DNA of 64,000 bases from Halomontanus rarus (GCF_017357405.1 NZ_CP071597.1:1736001-1800000), one strand, 5' to 3'. Numbered from the stretch's first letter, positions 28,567 to 37,175 are shown. A program made the numbers and translations. Notes: generated by a model from the letters alone, not told the origin.

Positions 28567-28670
28567 CTATTCTGTGTAAGCGACAGCGAACACGAATAGC
28601 GAACCGCACGAGGTTCGAATCAGAGAGCAGCTCCGCTGCGACCGCGGTTCAAATCCCGTCGCGCCCGCTA
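28545..28670. repeat. 25-bp direct repeat of the tRNA-Arg 3' end (attachment-site scar)
   Basis: GGTTCAAATCCCGTCGCGCC and the following CGCTA occur at 28545-28569, inside and just past tRNA-Arg, and again exactly at 28646-28670, 101 bp apart. Duplication of a tRNA 3' end is the classical product of integrase-mediated insertion (attL/attR). Only ~76 bp lie between the copies, so the present state is a deletion remnant or one flank of a nested event. No integrase gene is in the window. Confidence 0.8.
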
Positions 28671-28702
28671 CGTGTTCAGGTGCTTAGGAGTTACACGAAC
28701 GT

Positions 28703-28867
28703 TCACCGTTCAGTACGCGCGTTCTCGACCCAGTCGGGAACGATAACCTCGGTGTCTCCCTCGTCGAATTCGTACGTAATTTCGTACGTCTCGGTGCTAT
28801 CATCGGATAGACGAGCGAGCAGATAGTGTGCATACGTCTCTCTCTTGTGAGTTGAAATGTGTATGAA
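28703..28867 (-). pseudogene. C-terminal fragment of an unidentified protein
   Basis: An open frame of 54 residues (stop at 28703) without any start codon before the upstream stop at 28868-28870. It ends in an acidic, halophile-like sequence: YEITYEFDEGDTEVIVPDWV. It reads as the tail of a real gene, left just downstream of the duplicated tRNA end. The parent family is not recognised. It could be debris of the integrated element. Confidence 0.5.
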
Positions 28868-29062
28868 CTAATGTGAATCCCTTGTAAATCAGCCTCACAC
28901 CGTAATTTGGGAGCACATTCTGAGAGTGTTCCGCCGGTAATGTACGGATAACCATGTAACTGTGGTCGAGATTAATTCGAAGGGTGATTACATGACTACC
29001 GTATCGGCAGTTATGGGGATCAGAGTACAACTCACACACCGCGGTCGAGGGGTCGATCGTTC

Positions 29063-30373
29063 ATGAGCGTGGTCGTTCACGAACCCACGATCGACGGATC
29101 GACGATCGAGTGTGAGGTGACACCACCGAAGCAACTTCGCCGGTTCTTCACCGGAGACCCCTTCCGCGTCGAGTACGACGTCGATATGACGTCCCTCTCA
29201 CCGGAAATCGCGGTGATTCCCGCTCTCGCCCACGTCTGTCCGGTGGCGTGGGCGAACGGAATCGACGTGCGGGTGCCGACGATCGACGCGACCTTTTTAG
29301 ACGCCCTCGAGGACGTTCGTGGGGTACTGCGTCGGATGTATCCGACGTTCATCGAAGGCGGCGAGATACGCGCCTCTGAAGTCGTCGACACTCGGGCAGA
29401 CCGATCACCTGCCGAGTTCGACGACAGTGGATTGTTGTTCAGCGGCGGCATCGACTCGGTGGCCAGTTACGTCAGACACCGCGACGAAGAGCCGACGTTG
29501 ATCAGCGTCCAGGGCTGGGTCGTCGGCGTCGAACAGGACGACCGCTGGGACGGTGCGAGAAGGCATATCGACGAGTTCGCCGCCGATCGCGGACTCGACG
29601 TGCAAAATATCCGATCGAACATGAAATCGTGCCTGGACATGCCGATGTTACAGGCACACTATAAGCGGTACGTCGACGGTGCGTGGTACAGTTCCGTCGG
29701 TCACGGCCTCGGATTAGTCGCGCTCTGTGCGCCACTCTCGGACGCACTCGGACTCGATACCATCCACATCGCCTCGAGCCACACCGCGGAGTTCGACCAA
29801 CCCTGGGGCTCCCACCCCGATATCGACGACAAGGTTCGCTGGGCGTACACCGAGGGCAACCACGACGGATACGAACTCAGCAGACAGGAGAAGATCGACC
29901 TCATCGCCGACTACGTGCGATCGGAGTCCCAACCGTTCCCGATCCGCACCTGCGTTCACGACGAGCGAGGAGGCAACTGCAACGAGTGCGAAAAGTGCTA
30001 CCGAACCATGTGTGGGATGGTTCTCGCGGGACTCGATCCGAATCGATTCGGGTACGAGATGGATGAACGGACGTTCGTACGGGTTCGTGAGTCCCTCGAA
30101 CAGCAAGCGTTCGTGATGGACGATCACACCGTGTTTCACTGGCGAGATATACAGAACCATACCGGACGTAACCGCGACGTTCCGGTCGATGGCGCAACCG
30201 AATTCTTCGAGTGGTTAGCAACCGTCGATATCGACGAAATCACGGAATCGGCATCTGAACCGGCCCACCTCAAACTCGTTCGTGCGGGGGCGCGCATCGT
30301 CCCCTACCCCGTCTACAAATCACTGTATCCCGTCTACGGTATGCTCAAGAATGGAGCCCTGCTGAAACGGTGA
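29063..30373 (+). CDS. PP-loop ATPase-like protein (QueC/ExsB-like fold), function unknown
   Basis: A 436-residue protein, ATG 29063. Residues 127-132 (SGGIDS) form the PP-loop of ATP pyrophosphatases that adenylate a carboxyl or carbonyl group. A cysteine cluster (Cys297, then CNECEKC at 306-312) resembles the zinc site of QueC-type 7-cyano-7-deazaguanine synthases. The N-terminal ~120 residues and the C-terminal ~110 residues (ending in a hydrophobic segment VPYPVYKSLYPVYGM) are not part of QueC, and the protein is twice its length. It may modify a small molecule or surface sugar. It lies between the tRNA scar and a solo IS right end. Confidence 0.8.
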   Translation: MSVVVHEPTIDGSTIECEVTPPKQLRRFFTGDPFRVEYDVDMTSLSPEIAVIPALAHVCPVAWANGIDVRVPTIDATFLDALEDVRGVLRRMYPTFIEGGEIRASEVVDTRADRSPAEFDDSGLLFSGGIDSVASYVRHRDEEPTLISVQGWVVGVEQDDRWDGARRHIDEFAADRGLDVQNIRSNMKSCLDMPMLQAHYKRYVDGAWYSSVGHGLGLVALCAPLSDALGLDTIHIASSHTAEFDQPWGSHPDIDDKVRWAYTEGNHDGYELSRQEKIDLIADYVRSESQPFPIRTCVHDERGGNCNECEKCYRTMCGMVLAGLDPNRFGYEMDERTFVRVRESLEQQAFVMDDHTVFHWRDIQNHTGRNRDVPVDGATEFFEWLATVDIDEITESASEPAHLKLVRAGARIVPYPVYKSLYPVYGMLKNGALLKR

Positions 30374-30412
30374 GGGTGACGTCCCAGATTTCGGCTCGCT
30401 ACTCGAGAAGCG

Positions 30413-30443
30413 AATCCCCGGCGGTTGCGCCGGGAGGATGTCA
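30413..30443 (+). repeat. Solo IS1341 right end
   Basis: CCCGGCG-GTTG-CGCCGGG hairpin (30417-30434) followed by AGGATGTCA, the same terminus as the tnpB element at 14511-14539. No tnpB precedes it: the PP-loop gene ends 40 bp upstream. It is either the scar of a deleted element or a non-autonomous end. Confidence 0.65.
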
Positions 30444-30631
30444 CGGATACAACGCCAACCGTTCCTGAGAATCCGGATCACGGGGATGACGGACGCGACG
30501 ACGCGCAGGAGCGTTCACCCGCTCGAGTTGCCACTGTGACGAACGGTGACGACTCGGGGGAAGTTACAGAAGTTGTACCACAGAACTCCCGAAAAGCGGA
30601 GGAGAGTACCACTCGCGTACGGTTTCGCTCG

Positions 30632-30934
30632 TCACCGGTCCTGAAACATCGCCTGCGTATCAGCCCCCTCCGGGCCTCGAGTCTCGGACCCGGACGTAGT
30701 GAGGTAGAAGACGAGCGCGATGTAGCCGAGCTGGGCCACGCCGAAGAGGGCGTACGAAACGAGGCTATCGACGCCGAATCGCGGCTGGAGGAGGATCGTA
30801 TCGACCCACGACATCGCGAGGAAGACGGCCGCGAATCCCCCGACGAACACGGTGCCGTAGAGGAGGAGAAAACCCAGGAGGAGCCCGTATCGGAGCAGGG
30901 CGTCCGAGAGCGGGGATCGCTGCTTCTGTCCCAT
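30632..30934 (-). CDS. Small multi-helix membrane protein
   Basis: A 100-residue protein, ATG 30934 (a GTG three codons upstream is possible). Two to three hydrophobic helices are visible: YGLLLGFLLLYGTVFVGGF, AAVFLAMSWVDTILL and YALFGVAQLGYIALVFYL. The C-terminal tail is polar. Family unknown; it stands alone in a gene-poor region. Confidence 0.65.
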   Translation of the reverse strand: MGQKQRSPLSDALLRYGLLLGFLLLYGTVFVGGFAAVFLAMSWVDTILLQPRFGVDSLVSYALFGVAQLGYIALVFYLTTSGSETRGPEGADTQAMFQDR

Positions 30935-31587
30935 TGTAGTCACGTCTATTCGAGGGGTAATACGTGTAACGGAGAGACAACGTCCGCTCGAGTATGCCGA
31001 AACGACCGGTGAGAAACCCCGGGAGAGGTGATGACGATGTGGTGGTGATCGGTATCGGTGTGTCGCCCTCTCCCGAGTAGTGCTCGGGACGTCAGACTGA
31101 TATAATTATTGGTTTCTTCACATTATTATGAGCGGACGTCGACACGCAGCACACGTCTCCGATCGCACTCGTCGCCTGCTCGGTTCGGCGGCGACCTCGC
31201 TCTGGTCGCGCCAGCACGGCAGTGGGAGCCCCGAAGCTCGAATCCCTCCGAAATCGAAGCCACCCAGTTCGATGACGGCACGAAAGAGACGAACCTGGCC
31301 GTCGACCCGACGAATGCGGCCGAGAGACGCCGAGAGATTCAGGGACGGTCTGTTACGTCGTTTCCGGTGCAACCGTGATCACTGCGCTTGCACCGGTACA
31401 CAGTGACAGCAGTCCGTATGACGGCCCCGCCCGACGTTCGACCGTTGGGGCCGATCTCGAGGGCGATTCGGGGTCACGGCGACGCGACGCTCGAGGGTGA
31501 CCACCTCGATTCGATCCGGCGCCGAGTTCGGCGACCGCTTCGTCCCTTTCTCGCGGCCTTTATCCTCTCGTCTTCGGTGGAGGACGT
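30935..31587. other. Gene-poor stretch with a hairpin and AT-rich promoter-like patch
   Basis: No convincing gene. A 6-bp stem CCCGAG/CTCGGG (31072-31077/31083-31088) precedes an AT-rich patch (about 31096-31125, TGATATAATTATTGG) that looks like an archaeal promoter. It leads to an ATG at 31128 whose product is Arg-rich and unlike haloarchaeal proteins. A neighbouring frame (31109-31378) encodes a more acidic stretch without a good start. A decayed, frameshifted gene is possible. Confidence 0.5.
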
Positions 31588-32853
31588 ATGATAGTTCACG
31601 AGCTGTCGATCGTGGGGCTCCTTCTGGGGGTCGTCGGATTGCTCGCGTGCGCGAATGCGAACCACCGCCGGTTCGATCTGGGATCGGGCCCGGTGGCGGC
31701 GGGATACGAACGACTCGCTCCGACGATGGACTACACGTCGGATCGAGGCTACGGCTGGCTCGGCGCGACGGAACCGACCGCCGTCCGTCGTGGCGGCGAC
31801 GAGGCGCTCGACCGCGAGCTGATTACAGCCGACGAACCGTTCTGGTTCACCGCGGACGTCCCGGAGGGCAACTACCGCGTCACGGTCGTGCTGGGAGATC
31901 GTGAGTCGGCGACGCGGACGACGGTCAAGGCCGAATCCCGCCGGCTCGTCCTCCCGCGGGTGCGGACCGACGCGGGCCGGTTCCGGACGGCGCAGTTCAC
32001 GGTCAACGTCCGGAACCCGGCCCTCCCCGACGGCGGCCGGGTCGACCTGAACGACCGAGAGCGCGACGCGCTCCACTGGGACGACCAGCTCACCCTCGAG
32101 TTCTCCGACGAGCGGCCGGGCGTGTGCGCGATCGAACTCGAGCGGATCGACGACGCGACCACCGTATTCCTGGCGGGCGATTCCACGGTCACCGACCAGC
32201 CCGCCTTTCCGTGGAACAGTTGGGGGCAGATGCTGACGCGGTTTTTCGGACCGGCGGTCGCGGTCGCCAACCACGCTGAGTCGGGCAGGACGATCCGATC
32301 GTTCGTCGCGGAGCGCCGGTGGGAGAAGGTGCGCAGCCAGCTCGAGGCCGGTGACTACCTGTTCGTGCAGTTCGGCCACAACGACATGAAAAACGGGACG
32401 CCCGAGGAGACGGGCTACCGCGACGGGCTGTCGACTTTCGTCGAGGCGGCGCGCGAGCGCGACGCCACGCCCGTACTCCTGACGCCGCCCCACCGCCGTC
32501 GATTCGACGGGGGCGCAGTCGTCGACACCCACCGCGACTATCCGGACGCCGTCCGCCGGGTGGCCCGGGAGAAGAACGTCGCGCTGATCGACCTCCACGC
32601 GGCGAGTAAGACGCTGTACGAAGCGCTCGGCCCGGAGGGGTCAGCCGCGGCCTTCGTCGACGGAACGCACCACACGGACTACGGCAGCGACCAGCTGGCG
32701 CGCTGCGTGGTCGCGGGGATCCGAGAGAACGACCTCGAGCTCGCCCGGTTCCTGCGCCCGGAGTTCGGCGCGTACGATCCGGCCGACCCGACCCCGACGC
32801 CGGCCGAGTGGCTAGTGCCCGACGTGACGCCCGATCCGCACCTGCCGACCTGA
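31588..32853 (+). CDS. SGNH-family esterase (rhamnogalacturonan acetylesterase-like)
   Basis: A 421-residue protein with an N-terminal hydrophobic segment (residues ~5-22, ending near LACANA, possibly a signal or anchor). A beta-rich domain (40-190) resembles the carbohydrate-binding region of such esterases, and an SGNH hydrolase follows. Catalytic blocks: Ser199 in AGDST, Gly233 in ESGRT, Asn265 in GHND, and Asp358/His361 in DGTHHTDYG. It probably removes acetyl groups from pectin-type or other polysaccharides. ATG 31588. Confidence 0.9.
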   Translation: MIVHELSIVGLLLGVVGLLACANANHRRFDLGSGPVAAGYERLAPTMDYTSDRGYGWLGATEPTAVRRGGDEALDRELITADEPFWFTADVPEGNYRVTVVLGDRESATRTTVKAESRRLVLPRVRTDAGRFRTAQFTVNVRNPALPDGGRVDLNDRERDALHWDDQLTLEFSDERPGVCAIELERIDDATTVFLAGDSTVTDQPAFPWNSWGQMLTRFFGPAVAVANHAESGRTIRSFVAERRWEKVRSQLEAGDYLFVQFGHNDMKNGTPEETGYRDGLSTFVEAARERDATPVLLTPPHRRRFDGGAVVDTHRDYPDAVRRVAREKNVALIDLHAASKTLYEALGPEGSAAAFVDGTHHTDYGSDQLARCVVAGIRENDLELARFLRPEFGAYDPADPTPTPAEWLVPDVTPDPHLPT

Positions 32854-33109
32854 GAGCCGCGCACTCGTCCGAGCGACCGGATACCGTCGTACGCGTGGTT
32901 ACCGTGCCTCGAGCGATCGGTCTCCGAACCGAACCCCGTGGAGACGGTTACGACGCGATCGCGGGACGGCTGTCGCGTCTATCGCTTTCCCAGCGCCCGA
33001 AGATTTCGGTTGACGTCGTTCGCTCCTCGAGGAGGGGTGGTCACACCGATTCCCGAATGCCGGACGGTCGCCACACCACTCTTTACCATGGCGTGACAAC
33101 CGTACACAC

Positions 33110-34597
33110 ATGACCTCGAGTACGGCACACCGAACCACCGTCGGCGCGCTCGTCGGAGTCGCGTGGGTCGGCGGCCTGTTCGCGGCCGGGCCGCTGGTCG
33201 GCGGGTTCGCCCTCGCCGCCGCCGGCGAGTGGATCATCGTCCGGTCGCCGGGGTGGCTCTCGACGATGGCCGTCAGTCAGCTGGGATTCTTCGCCAAGCC
33301 GGTGCTCGTCGCGGCCGTCGTCGCCGGCGCGATCGCCGTCTGCGCTGCGACCGCCCTCGCGTGGCCGCGGTTCGCCCGGGGCAAGCGACCGGTGGCCGTC
33401 GGACTCGGCACCGTCGCGACCGCCGCGCTGTTCTTCGCGCTCGGAACCGACAGCTCGCTCGGATTCGTCGGCGGACTCTTCGTCGCGCTCGTCCCGCCGT
33501 ACGTCGTCGCGCACCTGCTGACGACGCCCCGGGTGGCGTCGAGCCGTCGGCGCTTCCTCGAGCGGGTCGGGGCCGTCGCCGTCGGAGGTGCGGTCTCGCT
33601 CGGCGGCCTCCGAGCGGGAGCCGGCTGGATCGTCGGCCCGCAGGAGAGCCCGCGAGTCGAAGAACCCTTAGAACGGAGCGTGTCGCCGCCGAGCGGCGAC
33701 CCCGCGTTCGATTTCGAGGGGATGCCGCCGGCGATCACGTCGCCCGACTCGCACTACGTCGTCGACATCACCGTCAACAAGCCGGTTATCGATCCCGAGG
33801 AGTGGACCCTCCAGATCGACGGCACCGTCCAGGAGCCCTACGAGCTGTCCTACGACGAGTTGCTCGCCCACGAGGGGAGCCTCGAGCAGCCGATGACGAT
33901 GGTCTGCATCTCCAATCAGGTGGGCGGGGACCTGATCGGGACCGGCCACTGGACCGGCGTCCCGCTCTCGGAACTCGTGGCCGACGCCGGACCGACCGAG
34001 TCCGCGGTCGACGTCGTGACCCACGCCGCCGACGGCTACAGCGAGGCGATTCCGATCGAGCTCGTCGAGCGCGAGGATATCCTGGTCGCCTTCGGGATGG
34101 GCGGTCGGACGCTCGAGACGGAACACGGCTTCCCGGCGCGGTTGCTGATCCCCGGACGGTACGGGATGAAGATGACCAAGTGGATCACCCGAATCGAGAT
34201 TGCGGACCGGGATCACGAGGCCTACTGGGAGGGACGCGGCTGGGACGAGGAGGCCGTCGTCGAGACCATGGCGTACGTGCGCGGGGCCGAACGCGACGGG
34301 GACCGCGTCGAGATCGGCGGCGTGGCGTTCGCCGGACTCGAGACCGGCGTCGAAGAGATCTCCGCCGTCGAGGTCAGCGTCGACGGGGGCGACCAGTGGC
34401 ACGAGGCCGAGGTCGAGTCCCAGATCGCACCGCACGCGTGGCGGCGCTGGCGGTACGCGTTCGACGCCCCCGACGAGACCGAGTTCGACGTCGTCGTCCG
34501 GGCGATCGAAGCCGACGGGACGGTCCAGACCGACGAGGAGAGCAGCCCGCGACCGAGCGGTGCCACGGGCTGGCACCGAACCTCGGTGTCGGTGTGA
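33110..34597 (+). CDS. Sulfite-oxidase-type molybdoenzyme with N-terminal membrane domain
   Basis: A 495-residue protein. Residues 1-175 contain about five hydrophobic helices; the last is preceded by a twin-arginine-like SRRRFLERVGAVAVGG (145-160), as if a Tat-signalled enzyme had been joined to a membrane domain. Residues ~210-385 are the molybdopterin-binding sulfite oxidase domain, with the Mo-ligand Cys266 in MVCISNQVGG and HGFPARLLIPGRYGMK. The C-terminal ~100 residues are the Mo-co dimerisation (Ig-like) domain (VSVDGGDQWHEAEV). No heme domain is present. Actual substrate (sulfite or another oxyanion/sulfoxide) unknown. Confidence 0.9.
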   Translation: MTSSTAHRTTVGALVGVAWVGGLFAAGPLVGGFALAAAGEWIIVRSPGWLSTMAVSQLGFFAKPVLVAAVVAGAIAVCAATALAWPRFARGKRPVAVGLGTVATAALFFALGTDSSLGFVGGLFVALVPPYVVAHLLTTPRVASSRRRFLERVGAVAVGGAVSLGGLRAGAGWIVGPQESPRVEEPLERSVSPPSGDPAFDFEGMPPAITSPDSHYVVDITVNKPVIDPEEWTLQIDGTVQEPYELSYDELLAHEGSLEQPMTMVCISNQVGGDLIGTGHWTGVPLSELVADAGPTESAVDVVTHAADGYSEAIPIELVEREDILVAFGMGGRTLETEHGFPARLLIPGRYGMKMTKWITRIEIADRDHEAYWEGRGWDEEAVVETMAYVRGAERDGDRVEIGGVAFAGLETGVEEISAVEVSVDGGDQWHEAEVESQIAPHAWRRWRYAFDAPDETEFDVVVRAIEADGTVQTDEESSPRPSGATGWHRTSVSV

Positions 34598-34660
34598 GCG
34601 ACGTGATCGGTGTCGATGTGAGCGGCGTGGTCGGTGTCAGTGTGAGCGGCGTGGGTTCAG
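34594..34660. repeat. Imperfect 24-bp tandem repeat after molybdoenzyme gene
   Basis: About 2.7 copies of a 24-bp unit beginning GTGAGCGRCGTGRTCGGTGT start at the stop codon of the molybdoenzyme gene. The first copy contains the TGA stop, so a readthrough or frameshift would extend the protein with repeats. No function is evident. Confidence 0.7.
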
Positions 34661-34715
34661 CCTTGAGCGGGTAGCGGAGCGGTACGGCGTTTCGAGAACG
34701 GTAGCGGTGAGGACG

Positions 34716-34892
34716 TCACGGGAGCAACTCCCGATTACAGGTGTGACAGACCCGCATCCCGTACTCTTTCAGAGAGTAACTTCTGGACCGGCACAGCTCG
34801 CACGGTTCGGTGTGCCTGTACTGCCAGGCGCGGTCGTCGGTCGTGTCCTCTCGAGAGTCGGAGTGAGCGTGGATCGATTCGAGGCCGAGCAT
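34716..34892 (-). CDS. Small C-X2-C zinc-finger protein
   Basis: ATG 34892 gives 58 residues ending in a zinc site, CELC followed by CHTC (CELCRSRSYSLKEYGMRVCHTC), which reads as a genuine conserved motif. The frame is open much further upstream (to 35282), but that sequence is Arg/Ser-rich and looks non-coding. Function unknown. Its 3' end faces the molybdoenzyme gene. Confidence 0.6.
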   Translation of the reverse strand: MLGLESIHAHSDSREDTTDDRAWQYRHTEPCELCRSRSYSLKEYGMRVCHTCNRELLP

Positions 34893-35294
34893 GTACAACG
34901 CGGTAGAAATCGAACGGGCAAGAGGGCGATTCCAACGAGTGTAGGTGTCGAGAGGGGTGGTAGCACGCCCACCGAACGGAAGCCGGTCGCCGTCGGCGGG
35001 CGATTCGCTCGTCGGAACGCGCTCAGGCGCCGTCCCCGACGCCCGCTCTCGACGCCGGCGACCGAAGCCGTCGACGACCCGTCTTCCGCGTTCGGCCTCG
35101 CGACGACGGTGGTGTTCCACCGGCTGCGAGGCCTCGGGATCGGATCGGTTCGAATCCGCTCTCGCGTTCGACTCGAAGACGACCGCGAACCCGCCGACGA
35201 ACGCCGGTTTCCGCGACTTCCCGTTCGCATCTTCCGCGTTCGAGAGGTTTTTGAGTGAGCGTCGGGTCCGTCGAATCGACAATCGACTCGAGCG
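34893..35294. other. Non-coding stretch, nothing recognised
   Basis: About 400 bp between the small zinc-finger gene and the MFS gene. All six frames are either interrupted or give Arg-rich products without family features. The last ~60 bp (TTTTTGAGTGAGCG patch near 35247) may hold the promoter of the MFS gene. Confidence 0.5.
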
Positions 35295-36587
35295 ATGCAG
35301 TTCAACTCCGTCGCACTCCTCAGAGATCGGGAGTTCGCGGCACTGGCCGGGACGGCGTTCGCGAGGAGTCAGGCGTACTCGACGATTCTGATCGCGCTGG
35401 CGCTGTACGCCGACCTCTTCCAGACGTCAGGGTTCGTCGAGGGGCTGTTCGGAACCGCGTTCGCGCTCGTCCAGCTCGTGATCGTCCTGCCGCTCGGACG
35501 CAAGGTCGACACCGGCAACGCCAAGCGCTACCTACTCGCGGGCTTTCTCCTCAACGTCTGCGTCTTCGTCGGGTTCGTGTTCGTGTCCAATCCGGCTCAC
35601 GTCGTCCTCGTGCGGATGGTCCAGGGACTCGGGGCCAGCATCCTCTGGATCACCGGCGCGACGGTCATCGGCGAGATTAGCCCCGACGCGGAACAGGGGC
35701 TGTGGCTCGGTTCCTACAATCAGTTCGCCTCGTTCTCCTCGCTGGCCGGCGACCTGCTCGGCGGCTACCTCCTGTACGCCCACGGGTTCTCGACGACCTA
35801 CGTCGTCCTCTCGGCGATCACGCTCGGGGCCTTCGTCCTCGTCTTCGTCAGCCTCCGCGACAACCCCGGTGGCCGGAAAGATCCCGAGGAGGCGGGCGGC
35901 GTGGAAACGTTCCGGTCGCTGCTCGGGCTCCCGATGCTGCGGGCGCTGGTCGGCTTTCGATTCCTGTTCAGCGTCGGGAAGATGGCGGTGATCATCTTCC
36001 TCCCGATCTACGCGCGGACGACGTTCGGCATCTCCGCGTTCGCCATCGGCTGGATCATGGCCGGCGGCAAACTCGCGAAGGCGCTCACGCAGGGGTTCGT
36101 GGGGAACCTCACCGACCGGTTCGGCCGGGAACACTACTTCGTCGCCACCGGCGCGTTCCTGTACGGGATCGGCACCGCCGCGATCCCGCTGGCCGCGTAC
36201 GCGGAGGGGCGGATCGATCCCGTCTCGGTCACGTTCCTCGGCGATACGCAGGTCCTCGGCGGCGCCTTCTTCACGCTGTTCGCCGCGTTCAGCCTGCTCG
36301 GGATCGCGGATTCCATCCGCTTGCCCGCCAGCATGTCGCTGTTCGTCGACGAGGGCGAGCAGTACGACTCGGTCGCGAGCGCGATGTCGCTGCGCTCGGT
36401 CTCCTGGAAGATCGGCCAGGTGGCCGGTCCCGTCCTCGTCGGCACGACGATGGACTTCGTCTCCACCGAGGCGGGGTTCGTCCTCGCCGCCGGCTTCATC
36501 GCGGTCGCGACGGCCGCCTTCGTCGTCACTTCGAGACGCGCCGACGCGACGCGATCCGCGACGCCACAGCCCTCGCCCGGTGATTGA
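35295..36587 (+). CDS. Major facilitator superfamily transporter
   Basis: A 430-residue transporter with 12 predicted membrane helices. The MFS loop 2-3 motif is in degenerate form (PLGRKVDTGNAKRYLL), and the second-half counterpart is GNLTDRFGREHYFVATG. No substrate-specific features are recognisable; drug or metabolite export is common among such haloarchaeal proteins. ATG 35295, about 50 bp after an AT-rich patch. Confidence 0.9.
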   Translation: MQFNSVALLRDREFAALAGTAFARSQAYSTILIALALYADLFQTSGFVEGLFGTAFALVQLVIVLPLGRKVDTGNAKRYLLAGFLLNVCVFVGFVFVSNPAHVVLVRMVQGLGASILWITGATVIGEISPDAEQGLWLGSYNQFASFSSLAGDLLGGYLLYAHGFSTTYVVLSAITLGAFVLVFVSLRDNPGGRKDPEEAGGVETFRSLLGLPMLRALVGFRFLFSVGKMAVIIFLPIYARTTFGISAFAIGWIMAGGKLAKALTQGFVGNLTDRFGREHYFVATGAFLYGIGTAAIPLAAYAEGRIDPVSVTFLGDTQVLGGAFFTLFAAFSLLGIADSIRLPASMSLFVDEGEQYDSVASAMSLRSVSWKIGQVAGPVLVGTTMDFVSTEAGFVLAAGFIAVATAAFVVTSRRADATRSATPQPSPGD

Positions 36588-36733
36588 CGCCGACCGCTCG
36601 AGTATCGTCCCGAATCGCCCGGCGTCCGAACGTCGTTCGACGTGGATGGGGCGACGACGGCAGTTGTACCGATAGCGAACTCGAGTGCCCTCCAAATTAT
36701 AATCATTAACAAGGCAATAGTTGCAAATCCCAT

Positions 36734-36746
36734 GGATATTATATCC
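36734..36746. promoter_or_regulatory. AT-rich upstream region with 13-bp palindrome
   Basis: GGATATTATATCC is a perfect odd palindrome lying 46-58 bp upstream of the small Tat protein gene, inside a 100-bp AT-rich block (about 36690-36790). TAAGGTAAAG (36757-36766) is placed like a TATA box for the ATG at 36792. It may be an operator. Confidence 0.4.
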
Positions 36747-36791
36747 AACAAGAAATAAGGTAAAGTAGTGGTAATATCTATTGGTTATTGC

Positions 36792-37175
36792 ATGTCGAAA
36801 GACGATGCAACCGAAACGAATCGGCGATCGTTCCTGAAAAAGAGTGCCGCCACCGCCACGATGGTCGTCGGTGGGACTGCCGTGGCCAGTACCGCAGCGA
36901 CAGCGGACAGTGAGCGAAAGCTCGTCGTCGAAGCGGAGAGCGGACGAGGAAGCTATTCGATCATCGTGCCGGATGCGGACGTCGAAACGCAGGACTTCGA
37001 GTGGTACGACGACGACGTCGACCGTCACTATCACAACGATACGGCGACCGTCAGCGGCCAGGTCGCGAACGGTTTCTCGGGGTCCAATCAGGACGAGTAT
37101 CTCTACAACGGACCCGACGAGGTTACCGTCCAGGAGATCGACAGCAACGTCAATTACTACATCGTCGATCGGTAG
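36792..37175 (+). CDS. Small Tat-exported protein
   Basis: A 127-residue protein, ATG 36792. The twin-arginine signal RRSFLKKSAATATMVVGG is followed by a cleavage-like TAATA(D). The mature ~90 residues are acidic and rich in beta-like patterns (KLVVEAESGRGSYSIIV, EVTVQEIDSNVNYYIVD), without cysteines. I do not recognise the family. It is a secreted stand-alone gene downstream of unusually AT-rich DNA. Confidence 0.8.
   Translation: MSKDDATETNRRSFLKKSAATATMVVGGTAVASTAATADSERKLVVEAESGRGSYSIIVPDADVETQDFEWYDDDVDRHYHNDTATVSGQVANGFSGSNQDEYLYNGPDEVTVQEIDSNVNYYIVDR

Noticed and set aside
28600..28645. Second tRNA between the two copies of the tRNA-Arg end (GAGGTTCGAATC looks like a T arm)
   Set aside because: No acceptor, D or anticodon arms can be formed; only a T-arm-like string is present.
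31128..31406. ATG behind a TATA-like patch as a 92-residue gene
   Set aside because: Product is strongly basic and Ser/Arg-rich, unlike the acidic proteins around it; listed as non-coding instead.
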